A DNA stretch of 64,000 nucleotides from Paracoccus sp. MA (GTDB taxonomy: Bacteria > Pseudomonadota > Alphaproteobacteria > Rhodobacterales > Rhodobacteraceae), in contig NZ_CP087597.1 in the NCBI RefSeq assembly GCF_020990385.1, positions 147,001 through 211,000 on the forward strand, read 5' to 3'. The position numbers were made by a program, and so were the translations under genes. The notes below the pieces were generated by a model, which searched no databases, was not told the origin of the DNA, and worked only from the letters and a program-made list of their open reading frames with translations. The stretch's first letter is position 1; each line of letters opens with the position of its first letter. Of this stretch, positions 26,378 through 35,673 are shown in pieces.

Positions 26378-26857
26378 ATCTCTCTCCCTAGGTTCGATGG
26401 GCTTCGGCGACAGGCGCGACGGAGCAGGCGGGCAAGCCGCCGACAGATCCATCCGCCCCTTGGCGGGGCATGCCTGACTGGGTCGGTTCGTCAAAGCGGG
26501 TGAACAACCTCTCTCCGCCGACATGCCCGAGGATAGGGCCGCAGCAGTCGATCACAAGCGTCGCGCTGTGAAATTCGTTGCGATATTGTGATGGAAGCCG
26601 ATTCGAATTGGCGTAGGCCGGGTGCTCTGCTTCGCGGCGCTGCGGACGAAGAGGCGGATTGTCGCAGGGATATTCAGGAAAGTTAAAGTTATAACAGTAG
26701 TTTATATTATTGTCTTTGCGAACGGTATCCTTAGCGCTTCTGTGCGATCCGATTGAAAATTTGTGATACCAGGTAGGCGTGAACCGGTCCTTCTGCCTAT
26801 CGTGTCCCATCGCGCCGACACCGGGTGCGGCGTCCATCAGCAGCCAGGGAGAGAGAC
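26378..26857. other. 480-bp intergenic region between divergent genes
   Basis: Separates the UGSC-Cys gene (leftward) from the small protein gene (rightward). The segment about 26680-26760 is markedly AT-richer than its surroundings and should hold the divergent promoters. An open frame on the minus strand (26388-26870) has no protein-like pattern and I do not call it. No tRNA-Sec or riboswitch is seen. Confidence 0.5.
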
Positions 26858-27238
26858 ATGAGCTACACATCCGAAGATATCACGCAATTGAAAAGGCAAG
26901 ACCGCTTCGCGGGCCAAATCCTGGCCGAACAGGGGCAGGTGAAGGATCTGGCGCGCGAGGAGATCATCGTCCATGTCGGCAAGCCGGCGGGCTCGGTCAC
27001 CGGCTGGGTCGGCCCTGTCTTCTGGCAAGTCTGGGTCGAGACCGCGGATCCCACCGGCACCGTCCGTGCCCGCATCGATCGCGGCGCGGCGGAAAAGCTG
27101 CAGCTGGAGGCCAGCCTGCCGCTCGACAAGCTGCTCGATACGGCCAAGAACCAGGCGATCGCCAAGGCGCAGGACCTGCGGGCGGCGCAGCTTGCCGCCG
27201 CGCAGAAGCGCGAAGCGGCACTTGCCGCCTCTGCCTGA
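26858..27238 (+). CDS. Small hypothetical protein of the selenoprotein cluster
   Basis: 126 residues from ATG 26858 behind GGGAGAGAG. No signal peptide or Cys. A beta-rich centre (IIVHVGKPAGSVTGWVGPVF; FWQVWVET) is followed by a long charged helix (LDKLLDTAKNQAIAKAQDLR and AAQLAAAQKREAALA), likely a coiled coil. I do not recognise a family. It is 73 bp upstream of the thioredoxin-reductase-like gene and probably in its operon, so a partner or scaffold role is possible. Confidence 0.6.
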   Translation: MSYTSEDITQLKRQDRFAGQILAEQGQVKDLAREEIIVHVGKPAGSVTGWVGPVFWQVWVETADPTGTVRARIDRGAAEKLQLEASLPLDKLLDTAKNQAIAKAQDLRAAQLAAAQKREAALAASA

Positions 27239-27311
27239 TCCGGCTGGATCGTCGGCCGACCATCCCGCCGCGCACCGCGGCGGGAATTCCTGTTCCAGCA
27301 AGGAAAGCGTG

Positions 27312-28217
27312 ATGGATTCCTTTGACGTGATCGTGATCGGACAGGGATATGCGGGGCTATGCGCCGCTCGGTTGGCCTGCGAGCAGGGGCTCAGCGTGGC
27401 GACCTTCGAGCGCGAGATGGCGGGCGGGGTGGTGATGACCGTGCTGGGGCTCGACCCCTCGCCGGAATCCTTCACATCTTCCGGGCCGGACCTTGGCGCC
27501 GTGATCGCCATGCAGAACATGGACCTGGGCGCGAAGCCGTTTTTCGACGCGGCGACCGGGCTTCTGCCACGGCCGGGCGGCGGCTGGGACGTCATCTCAC
27601 CACATGGCGTTTATGCGGCCCGGCATGTGGTCATGGCGACCGGCGCCAAACCACGCAAGCTGGGCATTCCGGGCGAGCGCGAGCATGAGGGCAAGGGCGT
27701 CTCGCATTGCGCTGATTGCGACGGCCCCCGCGTCGCTGGGCATGAATGCATCGTGGTCGGCTCGGGCGATGCGGCCTTTCAGGAAGCGGCTATTCTGGCG
27801 CGCTTCGCCCGTGCCGTCACCATCGTGATGCGCGGAGGGGCGCCGAAGGCCAGGCCTGACCTGGTCGAAAAGGCGCTGGCCGGCGGTCGGACCCGCATCT
27901 TGGCCGGCACGAGGGTCACGGCGATCCTCGGTAACGGGCTTCAGGTGACCGGTGCGCGGCTGGAAGGGGGTGAGGGAGTCCGAGAACTTTGCTGCAAAGG
28001 CGTTTTCGTCTTTATCGGTTCGGTGCCGGACAGCGGGCTTTTGCCGGCCTTGGTTGCACGCGATGGGCAGGGCGGGCTGCTGGTGGATGCCGATGGTGCG
28101 ACCGGCCTGCCCGGGCTCTGGGCCGTCGGCGCGGTGCGCAGCGGTTTTCCCGGGGGGCTGTCGCAAGCGGGTGCTGACGCCAGCCGGGCCATCGCTGCCC
28201 TGAGGCGTGGCGGGTGA
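27312..28217 (+). CDS. Thioredoxin-reductase-like FAD-dependent oxidoreductase
   Basis: 301 residues, start behind AAGGAAA. FAD motif VIVIGQGYAGLCAARLACEQ, redox-active CxxC in SHCADCDGP (about residues 134-142), second nucleotide motif CIVVGSGDAAFQEAA and a C-terminal FAD contact GLWAVGAV. The C-x-x-C placement is that of low-Mr thioredoxin reductases. The NADPH-binding region is atypical (VTIVMRGGAPK rather than the usual HRR), so the electron donor may differ. Good candidate reductant for the UGSC proteins. The stop overlaps the LysR start (GTGA). Confidence 0.82.
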   Translation: MDSFDVIVIGQGYAGLCAARLACEQGLSVATFEREMAGGVVMTVLGLDPSPESFTSSGPDLGAVIAMQNMDLGAKPFFDAATGLLPRPGGGWDVISPHGVYAARHVVMATGAKPRKLGIPGEREHEGKGVSHCADCDGPRVAGHECIVVGSGDAAFQEAAILARFARAVTIVMRGGAPKARPDLVEKALAGGRTRILAGTRVTAILGNGLQVTGARLEGGEGVRELCCKGVFVFIGSVPDSGLLPALVARDGQGGLLVDADGATGLPGLWAVGAVRSGFPGGLSQAGADASRAIAALRRGG

Positions 28218-29512
28218 GGATGCCGCAACCCGTCCTTGATACTCCTGGGACCTTCGCCAGCGATACCGCCGACCGGCTTTTCGCCCATCTTGGTGCGTTG
28301 CTCATGGTTTCCGCCGTTGCCGAACGCCGCAGCGTGACGGGCGCAGCCGAAGCGCTGTTCAAATCCGCCTCGGCCGTGACGCGGGGAGTGGCCGAGATCG
28401 AGCAGATCCTGGGTCTGCCGCTGTTCGAGCGCGGTGGCTCTGGTTTCGTGCTCAACGGCTATGGCCGCGTGCTTCTTGCGCGCCTGGCTCGGATCGAGGC
28501 GGAAATTGCTGCTGCCCAGGCCGATATCGGCCGGATGAATGGCCGCAGCGGCCGGGTCCATGCCGGGGCCTTGCGACACATGCTGCGCAGCGGGCGCAAG
28601 CTGCTTTTGCTGATTCATTTGTCGGATGCCCGATCGGTCTCGGGGGCGGCGCTGACGCAGGGCATCAGCCAGTCGGGGGTCAGCATGTCGCTTGGACGGA
28701 TTGAGGAAATGCTGGGGGTTCGGCTGTTCCACCGCAGTATTCAGGGCATGACCCCGACGGACGCGGCGGCGCGGTTGATCCTGCGCGCACGCCGAATGCG
28801 GGCCGAGTTGCGCCATGCCTTGTCCGACCTGGCGTCCTTTGCCGGAGAGCCGGTCGGGACGGCGGTTATCGGGGCGCTGCCGCTGGCAAGGACCGAGATT
28901 CTGCCGCGCGGCATCGGCGATTGCGTCGCCCGGCATCCTGGCGTGCAGGTGGATGCCATCGAAGCGCCGGGCGAGACGCTGATCTCGCGGCTCCGCGCGG
29001 GCGAGATCGACATTGTGCTGACGGTGCCCGGCAGGGATTTCGATGCCAAGGGGCTGGTGGCCGAACCGCTTTTCGCCGACCGGTTGATCGTGGTAGCGGC
29101 GGCCGATCACAGGCTGGCTTCGCGGGCCGGGTTGCTCTTGGCCGAGATCGCGGATGAGCCCTGGATCCTGCCGGCCGCTCATTCGGTCAGCCGTGGCCTG
29201 TTCGAACGCCAGTTCCTCAGGCTTAGCCTGCAGCCCCCGCAACCTGCCGTTCAGACCGCCGATCTGGCCCTGATCCGCCGGTTGCTGGCCGAAAACGGCA
29301 TGTTGGCCTTTACCTCCCATCAACTGGTCGCGGCCGAGATCGGCTCGGGGACCATGGTCTGCCTGGACGTGCAGGCCGACAGGATCGAGCGAGAGGTCGT
29401 GATGCTGCGTCGCGAGGGAGCGATGCTTTCGCCGGCAGCACGCACCCTGATCGAGGCGATTGGCAAGGCTGCCCGTCCTTTTGGCGCCGACCCTGGGAAC
29501 AAGGCAGTCTAA
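28214..29512 (+). CDS. LysR-type regulator with two tandem HTH domains
   Basis: 432 residues, about 130 longer than normal LysR proteins. A first HTH lies at about residues 25-85 (AVAERRSVTGAAEALFKSAS; AVTRGVAEIEQILGLPLFER). A second HTH lies at about 130-190 (SDARSVSGAALTQGISQSGV; SMSLGRIEEMLGVRLFHR). An inducer-binding domain follows from about 215 (GTAVIGALPLARTEILPRGI). It is a paralogue of the regulator at 34426-35673. The GTG start overlaps the flavoprotein stop; ATG 28220 is equally possible. Convergent with the next gene, 4-bp overlap. Confidence 0.85.
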   Translation: MRMPQPVLDTPGTFASDTADRLFAHLGALLMVSAVAERRSVTGAAEALFKSASAVTRGVAEIEQILGLPLFERGGSGFVLNGYGRVLLARLARIEAEIAAAQADIGRMNGRSGRVHAGALRHMLRSGRKLLLLIHLSDARSVSGAALTQGISQSGVSMSLGRIEEMLGVRLFHRSIQGMTPTDAAARLILRARRMRAELRHALSDLASFAGEPVGTAVIGALPLARTEILPRGIGDCVARHPGVQVDAIEAPGETLISRLRAGEIDIVLTVPGRDFDAKGLVAEPLFADRLIVVAAADHRLASRAGLLLAEIADEPWILPAAHSVSRGLFERQFLRLSLQPPQPAVQTADLALIRRLLAENGMLAFTSHQLVAAEIGSGTMVCLDVQADRIEREVVMLRREGAMLSPAARTLIEAIGKAARPFGADPGNKAV

Positions 29513-30249
29513 TCCGGCGTGCCCTTTAACCCACTCTGCCAATAGCTCGACGACTTGAGCCAGGTCTGCGGGTGCTGCCGTTCCTTCAGAAAGTGATCGC
29601 GCAACGCGCGCGCGACCCCGGCTTCGGCGGCGATCCAGACGAAGCCCTTGCCTGGAGGTAGGTCCAGCTTGCGCGCCGCCTCGAGCAGATGGGAGGGATT
29701 CGCCGCCTCCGAAAGCGGACGGTAAAGCCAATGCGCGCGATGCCAAGCCTGCGTGTCGAAGGCTTGCTTATCCTCGGCGGACGGAACCCTGGCCAGCGTG
29801 ATGACCGGCGTTCCCGCCGGCAATTCCTCAACCCGGCGACCGATTGCAGGCAGGGCGGTCTCGTCTCCGATCAAGAGCCACCAGTCGAACAGCGGCGTCA
29901 CGACCGCCGAGCCGCGTGGCCCGCCGATTTCCAGGCTGTCGCCGGGCTGCGCCGCCAAGGCCCAATCCGTGGCCGGTCCGGCAGCGTGGATGGCGAAATC
30001 CAGTGTCAGCGTCCGGGTCTTGGGGTCGAAATGGCGCGGCGTGTAGTCGCGCGACACCGGCACGCCATGGCAGGAAAGGAACAGCTTGACGTGATCGTCC
30101 GGTGCCAGGCTGACAAAGTCGTGCAGCGCCTCGCCGCCCAGGACCATGCGGATCATGGACGGGGTCAGGCGCCGGACCTGCTGGACGGTCAGCAGCCGGC
30201 GCCGGCTTTCGTGTCGGTGCCGGGTGACGATCGGTCCGCTATCTTCCAT
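29509..30249 (-). CDS. Siderophore-interacting protein family (FAD-binding reductase, ViuB-like)
   Basis: 246 residues. FAD-binding region with SRDYTPRHFD (RxYTxR type) and a beta-barrel before it; NAD(P)-binding domain SIP with WWLLIGDETALPAIGR and C-terminal VWIAAEAGVARALR. The family reduces ferric siderophores or acts as a flavin-linked reductase. There is no siderophore uptake gene nearby, so here it may serve another redox partner of the cluster. Last gene of the leftward operon starting with the enoyl-CoA hydratase. Confidence 0.82.
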   Translation of the reverse strand: MEDSGPIVTRHRHESRRRLLTVQQVRRLTPSMIRMVLGGEALHDFVSLAPDDHVKLFLSCHGVPVSRDYTPRHFDPKTRTLTLDFAIHAAGPATDWALAAQPGDSLEIGGPRGSAVVTPLFDWWLLIGDETALPAIGRRVEELPAGTPVITLARVPSAEDKQAFDTQAWHRAHWLYRPLSEAANPSHLLEAARKLDLPPGKGFVWIAAEAGVARALRDHFLKERQHPQTWLKSSSYWQSGLKGTPD

Positions 30250-30266
30250 GGTCCGTCCTTTCGGGA

Positions 30267-31421
30267 TTACGCAAAGGTCATGCAGCCGGCATGGGCGCAG
30301 GGTTGGCGACGCCCTTCGCCGATAGGCAGCCCGTCCTTGTTCAGCGGCCAGACCGCGACCTCCTGGCTGACCACGGCGGCGACCAGAAGATGCGCTCCGT
30401 CGGGCGAAAGCGCGATGGCGCGCGGGTTATCGACATGCAAGGGCCGGGTGTCGATCGGCTCGGGGCGGCCATCGGGATGCAGAAGGCAGGTGGTCAGGGC
30501 CTCGGGGCCGCGCAGCAGCAGGTAGAGCCGGCTGCCGTCGGCGCTGATCGCCATGTCCGAGGGCATGAGCGCGGACTGCGGTCCCGCGGACGGCGCCCAG
30601 GGGGCGATGGCGGCGATCCGCTGCATCTTTCCATCCGCGCTCCAGCGATAGGCGTGCAGCAGGGGGGCGGTCTCGAAATTGGCGTAGAGCACCGGCAGGC
30701 GGGGATGGGTCAGGCAGCTGCGCGGCGAACTGCCCGGCGGGGCGGGGATGTCCCGGACAGGGCGCAGCGTTTCCCCCGCCTGCCGCAGCAGCGCGACCTG
30801 GTCGCCGCCCTTGTCGCAAATGGCAAAGAGCTCCGTGCCGGGAAGCTGGCGGATGCAATGCAACTGCGAATGGGTCTGGTCCGGCAGGGCGCCCCGACCG
30901 TCGTGGGGGCGAACATGGCAAGGCGGCTGGATGCGCCCGGCATCGTCCAGGGGAAACATCACCGTCGCGGCTTCATCGTATTCCAGGACGATTTCATAGC
31001 CCTGCGCGGTGTTGCGGGTGCGGGTGACCGGGGTATGGCCGGTGTGATGCACCACCAGCAGGTGCCGGCCCTCTGCGTCCAGCGTGGCGTGACAGGGCAG
31101 CGTTCCGAAGCTGGGGCTGCGCGAGATCTCGGTCAGCGCGCCGGTCTCGGGATCGATGCGAAAGGCGGCGATCATGCCGCCGCCGCCACGCTTTCGGTCG
31201 GGCAGGGTCATTGCCTCATGCAGCGCGTAGAGCACGCCGCGCCTAGCGTCATGCAGCAGATAGCCGACCGACAGTTCGGGGGCGACACGGCCGACCGCGG
31301 TGACAGCGCCGGTCTCGCAGTCGAAACGGTGGATCCCGATGCCGAATTCGCCGGCGGGGGGCGGTGACCACGAGGAAGGCCCCTTGCGCCGGCTGCCGAC
31401 ATAGAGGAAAGCCGGCCGCAT
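30267..31421 (-). CDS. Lactonase family protein (6-phosphogluconolactonase-type seven-bladed propeller)
   Basis: 384 residues from ATG 31421, which overlaps the stop of the FadJ-like gene (TGATG). Repeated blade motifs such as GTLPCHATLDAEGRHLLVVH, DMAISADGSRLYLLLRG and AIALSPDGAHLLVA are typical of the Pgl/YbhE propeller. No signal peptide. The family hydrolyses lactones; a lactone intermediate of the surrounding pathway is possible. 17 bp upstream of the SIP gene. Confidence 0.8.
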   Translation of the reverse strand: MRPAFLYVGSRRKGPSSWSPPPAGEFGIGIHRFDCETGAVTAVGRVAPELSVGYLLHDARRGVLYALHEAMTLPDRKRGGGGMIAAFRIDPETGALTEISRSPSFGTLPCHATLDAEGRHLLVVHHTGHTPVTRTRNTAQGYEIVLEYDEAATVMFPLDDAGRIQPPCHVRPHDGRGALPDQTHSQLHCIRQLPGTELFAICDKGGDQVALLRQAGETLRPVRDIPAPPGSSPRSCLTHPRLPVLYANFETAPLLHAYRWSADGKMQRIAAIAPWAPSAGPQSALMPSDMAISADGSRLYLLLRGPEALTTCLLHPDGRPEPIDTRPLHVDNPRAIALSPDGAHLLVAAVVSQEVAVWPLNKDGLPIGEGRRQPCAHAGCMTFA

Positions 31422-33517
31422 CAGCGCCCGGTCCCGTTCAGCTCGGCCAGGCTGCGGCCCTCCGCGACCAGCTGTTCCAGCAGCGGCGGAATGCTCCAGC
31501 AAGCGGGGTCGGCCAGCGCCAGGTCGCGGATTTCGTCGAGCACCTGCGGCAAGCCCCATTCGTCCGCTTGCAGCATCGGGCCGCCGCGCCAGCGCGGGAA
31601 GCCGTAGCCATGCACCAGCACCAGGTCGATATCGGCCGGACGGCGCGCGATACCCTCGCGGACAATGTCGCAGCCTTCGGCGATCATCGCCAGCACCAGC
31701 CGACGCGCGATCCCTTGCGGCCCCTGCTGTACGGGCGCGATGCCGCTTTCCTGCGCGACCTGCGCGATCAGGGTTGCAACCTCGGGCGAGGGGCTGGGGG
31801 CGCCGTCCACGTAAGCGAACCATCCGCGGCCGTTCTTGCGCCCCAGCCGTCCCAGCTCTTCGACCATGCGGTCGGGCAAGCCGGTTTCGCGCGGCGAAAG
31901 CGGCAGGCCGGCGCGGCGCTTGCGCTGACGGTTGGCATGGGCGATGTCGAGCCCCGACAGATCCTGCGCGGCATAGGGGCCCATCGCCATGCCGTAATCA
32001 GCCATGGCCGCGTCCACATCGGCCGGTTGGGCGCCGCGCAGAAGCGCGCCGTCGGCTTCCTGGCGATAGCGCATCAGAATGCGATTGCCGATGAAGCCGT
32101 CGCAGACTCCGGCCTCGACGGCGATCTTGCCCAGCCGCTTGGTCAGCGCGAAGGCGGTAGCCAGGCTCTGGGCCGAGGTTTCTGCGGCCCGGATCACCTC
32201 GACCAGCCGCATCAGATGGGCGGGTGCAAAGAAATGCAGCCCCAGGCAGCGCTCGGGGTGCGCCAAGCCGGCAAAGATCGCGTTCACGTCCAGGTAGGAC
32301 GTATTCGTGGCCAGCAGCGTTTCCGGCGGCAGATCGCGGGCCAGCCGGGCGAAAAGCGCCCGCTTGGCATCGAGATCCTCGTAGATCGCCTCGATGGCCA
32401 GATCGACCGGGGGCAGGGCTTCACCGCCATGAAGGAAGCGGAGGCGCGCGAGCCGCTGCTCTGCCTCATCCCCGGCCATCTTGCCGCGGCCGACCGCCTC
32501 GTCGAAGAGCTTGCGCAGGTTCGCTTTCGCGCGATCGCTCGCGGCCTCGTCATGCTCGAGCAGCGCGATTTCCAGCCCGGCGCCCTGCAGGGCATAGGCG
32601 ATCGCCGCCCCCATTGTGCCGCCGCCCGCGACCAGCGCGGTCTTCAGCGGCGCGGGGGTCAGCCGGGCGACGGCGGGCGCCGCAGCGGCGCTGCGTTCGG
32701 CAAAGAAGACGTGCCGCAGCGCGCGAGCCTGCGGCGAGGCCCGTAGCTCCAGGAAAGCGGCGCGCTCTTGCGCCAGGCCTTCCGCCAGCGGCAGGCGGGC
32801 AGCGGTTTCGACCAGCTCGATCGCCTTCAGCGGCGCGACCTGGGCCCGCAAGCGCTTGCGCGCGTGACGCCGGGCGGTCTCGCCGGCATCCGGCGCGGGG
32901 GCAGGGCAGGGCAGGTCGTCCAGCGCCGGCCGCGCCAGCAGCGCCGCGTCCAGCGCCAGCGCGGCGGCCAGGGGATCGTCGAAGACGGCATCGACCAGCC
33001 CCAGCCGGGCGGCTTCGGTGCCCTTGACCAGCCGCCCGGTCGAGATCAGCGGCAGCGCGGCCTCGACGCCGATCAGTCGCGGCAGGCGCTGGGTGCCGCC
33101 CGCGCCAGGCACCACGCCCAGCGTCACCTCGGGCAGGCCGATCAGGGCTTGGGGCGTGGCAATGCGGGCGCGGCACGCCAGCGCGATCTCGAACCCGCCG
33201 CCAAGCGCCGCACCGTTGATCGCGGCGACGGCCGGCAGGGCCGAAAGCCGCGCCAGCACATCCGGCAGTTGCGGATCCAGCGCCGGCCTGTCGAATTCGC
33301 GGGTATCGGCGCCGGCGACAAAGGCGCGGCCGGCGCCGGTCACGATCACGCGGTCGGCCTCGCCGCGCCCGAGCGCCCCGGCGGCGCGGTCGCAGGCGTC
33401 GAGCAGCGCGGCGCGGACCGCCTGACCCAGCACGTTCACCGGCGGATTGTCGATGGTGATGACAAAGGCGCGATCCTGCAGCCCTGTCCGGACAGGCATT
33501 GCCGTCGGCTTGGTCAT
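31421..33517 (-). CDS. Bifunctional enoyl-CoA hydratase / 3-hydroxyacyl-CoA dehydrogenase (FadJ-like)
   Basis: 698 residues from ATG 33517; the longer frame to 33658 lies in the neighbouring gene. N-terminal crotonase domain ([15 protein letters not shown], oxyanion [32 protein letters not shown]). NAD-binding domain [20 protein letters not shown] at about residue 290. HCDH C-terminal domains follow with the catalytic pair in [13 protein letters not shown] and [13 protein letters not shown]. Beta-oxidation of an acyl-CoA in the cytosol. Four bases separate it from the enoyl-CoA hydratase gene. Confidence 0.9.
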   Translation of the reverse strand: MTKPTAMPVRTGLQDRAFVITIDNPPVNVLGQAVRAALLDACDRAAGALGRGEADRVIVTGAGRAFVAGADTREFDRPALDPQLPDVLARLSALPAVAAINGAALGGGFEIALACRARIATPQALIGLPEVTLGVVPGAGGTQRLPRLIGVEAALPLISTGRLVKGTEAARLGLVDAVFDDPLAAALALDAALLARPALDDLPCPAPAPDAGETARRHARKRLRAQVAPLKAIELVETAARLPLAEGLAQERAAFLELRASPQARALRHVFFAERSAAAAPAVARLTPAPLKTALVAGGGTMGAAIAYALQGAGLEIALLEHDEAASDRAKANLRKLFDEAVGRGKMAGDEAEQRLARLRFLHGGEALPPVDLAIEAIYEDLDAKRALFARLARDLPPETLLATNTSYLDVNAIFAGLAHPERCLGLHFFAPAHLMRLVEVIRAAETSAQSLATAFALTKRLGKIAVEAGVCDGFIGNRILMRYRQEADGALLRGAQPADVDAAMADYGMAMGPYAAQDLSGLDIAHANRQRKRRAGLPLSPRETGLPDRMVEELGRLGRKNGRGWFAYVDGAPSPSPEVATLIAQVAQESGIAPVQQGPQGIARRLVLAMIAEGCDIVREGIARRPADIDLVLVHGYGFPRWRGGPMLQADEWGLPQVLDEIRDLALADPACWSIPPLLEQLVAEGRSLAELNGTGR

Positions 33518-33521
33518 GGGC

Positions 33522-34304
33522 TCAGTCCTTGGCCAGGAAGGCTTCGACGGCGGTGCGATGCTCGGCAGAGCTGTAACAGATCGCCTGACTACGCCCACCA
33601 AGTTCGAAGATCTCTTCCAGCCCGGTCTCGTAGCTTTCGTTGAGGATGGTCTTGCCAAGCGCCATCGCGGTCAGCGAGCCCCGGCTGAGCTCATGCGCCC
33701 AGTCAAGGGCGGTCTCCATCAGCGCCTCGGGCGCGGCCGAGCGATCCGCAAGACCGATGCGTAGCGCCTCTTCGGTGGCGACGCGGCGGCCGGAATAGAT
33801 CAGGTCCTTGGCGCGGGCCAGACCGACGCGCCGGGGCAGCAGATAGAGGCTGCCGCCATCCGGGATAAGGCCGCGCAGCATGTAGCTGATGGCGAAAAAG
33901 GCGCTGTCCGAGGCCAGCACGAAGTCGCAGGCCAGCGCCAGATCGGCGCCCAGGCCGACCGCCGGTCCGTTCACGGCAGCGATTACCGGCTTGTGGAATC
34001 CGTGAATGCGCGAGATTGCCTTGTGGGTGCGGATCTGGCGGCGGAAGCCGTTGAAGGCGATCTGCCCCGCCGGCGCATCCAGCCGGGCCCGCATGGCGGC
34101 GATGTCGCCGCCCGCGCAAAAGCATTTTCCGGCGCCGGTCACGACCACGGCGCGCACATTCTCATCAGCCTCCAGCGCGTCCAGCCGTTCGAGCAGGGCC
34201 TCGCGCATCGCGTCGTCGATGGCATTGCGGCTCTCAGGCCGATTGAGGGTCAGCACGGCGATATCGTTATGCAGCTGGTATGCGACAGCCTCGGTTCCAC
34301 GCAT
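33522..34304 (-). CDS. Enoyl-CoA hydratase/isomerase family protein
   Basis: 260 residues from ATG 34304 (GAGGAG seven bases upstream). Crotonase fold with LTLNRPESRNAIDD, oxyanion-hole CAGGDIAAM and PAVGLGADLALACDF, then GLIPDGGSLYLLPRRVG. One catalytic Glu of classical hydratases is replaced by Asp in PDGG, so an isomerase or hydrolase activity is also possible. First gene of the leftward operon, divergent from the tandem-HTH LysR gene with 121 bp between starts. Confidence 0.87.
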   Translation of the reverse strand: MRGTEAVAYQLHNDIAVLTLNRPESRNAIDDAMREALLERLDALEADENVRAVVVTGAGKCFCAGGDIAAMRARLDAPAGQIAFNGFRRQIRTHKAISRIHGFHKPVIAAVNGPAVGLGADLALACDFVLASDSAFFAISYMLRGLIPDGGSLYLLPRRVGLARAKDLIYSGRRVATEEALRIGLADRSAAPEALMETALDWAHELSRGSLTAMALGKTILNESYETGLEEIFELGGRSQAICYSSAEHRTAVEAFLAKD

Positions 34305-34425
34305 TCTTGTTCTCCTCTGGGCTGGCCGTTTGCCGGTTTTGCCTATACCCATTCGGCCGAAAGTGGGCTGCCAAATTGGTTATGGCGCTGTCGACTTGTG
34401 TTATCATCACTAGGGAGGGGGGCAG

Positions 34426-35673
34426 ATGAGAGACGATATCGACACCGCCGAAACCGACGGGGCCCAGCTGCATACGATCCGCATCTTCCTCAGCGTTGCC
34501 GAGGAGGAGAGCATCGCGCGGGCGACGCGAATCCTCAACAAGGCGCCTTCGGCCGTCTCGCGTGCGGTGGCGGAACTGGAAAAGAGCATCGGCATGTTCT
34601 TGTTCGATCGCGGGGCAAGAGGCATCCAGTTGAACGACTATGGTCAGCTGGTGCTGGCCCGCGCGCGGCGTATCCGGGCGGAACTGGCCGAGGCCGCCGC
34701 CGATCTGGCGCGCATGAAGCCACGCAAATCCGCCGCCTCACCCAGCGCGATCGAGCATCTGCTGTTCAACAACCGCAAGCTGATGCTGCTGATCCATCTT
34801 GTCGAAACGCGCAAGATTTCTGCGGCGGCCGAACGGCTGCGCATCACCCAGTCGGGGGCCAGCATGTCGCTGGGCCGGATCGAGGCGGCATTGGGGGCGA
34901 CCCTGTTTCATCGCGGCCTGCAAGGCGTCATTCCGACCGAGACGGCCAACCGCGTGGCGATCCGGGCAAAGCGCGTCTTCGCGGAATTGCGCCACATGGC
35001 GCTGGATGTCACCACGGTCTCGGGCGATTACGCCGGAACGGTGGTGATCGGCACCCTGCCGTTGGGGCGCACGCGGGTCTTTCCGATGGCGATCGCCGAT
35101 GCGATCTCGCGCCATCCGGGCATCCGCGTGACCACCATCGACAGTCCCTTCCATCAGCTCATCGACGGGCTGCGCTCGGGCGAGATCGACGCCAGCCTGG
35201 GCGTGCCACGCAAGGAGACGGATTTCACCGGGCTGGTGATCGAGCCGCTGTTCGCCGACCGGCTGACCGTGCTGGCAAGGCGGGGGCATCCGCTGGCCGG
35301 AAAGCCGATCAGCCTTGCCGAACTTGCCCGCAGGCAATGGATCCTGCCCTGGCACAGTTCGCCCAGCCGGGCGCTGTTCGATGCGCAATTCCTGAAGGCG
35401 GGGATCGCGCCGCCGCAGGCCAGCATCGAATCCGCCGATTTGGCGGTGGTACGGCAGTTGCTGGCCAGCAGCGACGCGCTGGCGCTGGCCTCGGCCAGGC
35501 AGATGGAGGTCGAGCTGGAATCCGGCGCGCTGGTCGAGCTGGATGCCGGCTTTACCGGGATGGAGCGCCAGGTCTGCCTGATGCTGCGGGAAGGGGCGAT
35601 GCTGTCGCCCGTGGCCATGGTGCTGGTCGATGCGCTGCGCGCGCAGGCCGCGGCGCTTCAGCGCGAGGCGTGA
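34426..35673 (+). CDS. LysR-type regulator with two tandem HTH domains (second copy)
   Basis: 415 residues. First HTH at about residues 16-75 (ESIARATRILNKAPSAVSRA), second at about 112-172 (KISAAAERLRITQSGASMSL), then an inducer-binding domain from about 195 (GTVVIGTLPLGRTRVFP). Same layout as the regulator at 28214. Divergent from the enoyl-CoA hydratase operon, which is its likely target. A second HTH could let one dimer span four half-sites or let it bind two promoters; this is inference. Its end overlaps the selB end by 16 bp (convergent). Confidence 0.85.
   Translation: MRDDIDTAETDGAQLHTIRIFLSVAEEESIARATRILNKAPSAVSRAVAELEKSIGMFLFDRGARGIQLNDYGQLVLARARRIRAELAEAAADLARMKPRKSAASPSAIEHLLFNNRKLMLLIHLVETRKISAAAERLRITQSGASMSLGRIEAALGATLFHRGLQGVIPTETANRVAIRAKRVFAELRHMALDVTTVSGDYAGTVVIGTLPLGRTRVFPMAIADAISRHPGIRVTTIDSPFHQLIDGLRSGEIDASLGVPRKETDFTGLVIEPLFADRLTVLARRGHPLAGKPISLAELARRQWILPWHSSPSRALFDAQFLKAGIAPPQASIESADLAVVRQLLASSDALALASARQMEVELESGALVELDAGFTGMERQVCLMLREGAMLSPVAMVLVDALRAQAAALQREA

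Noticed and set aside
26388..26870. 160-residue minus-strand open frame in the long intergenic region
   Set aside because: No ribosome binding site, mixed composition and no pattern of a folded protein.
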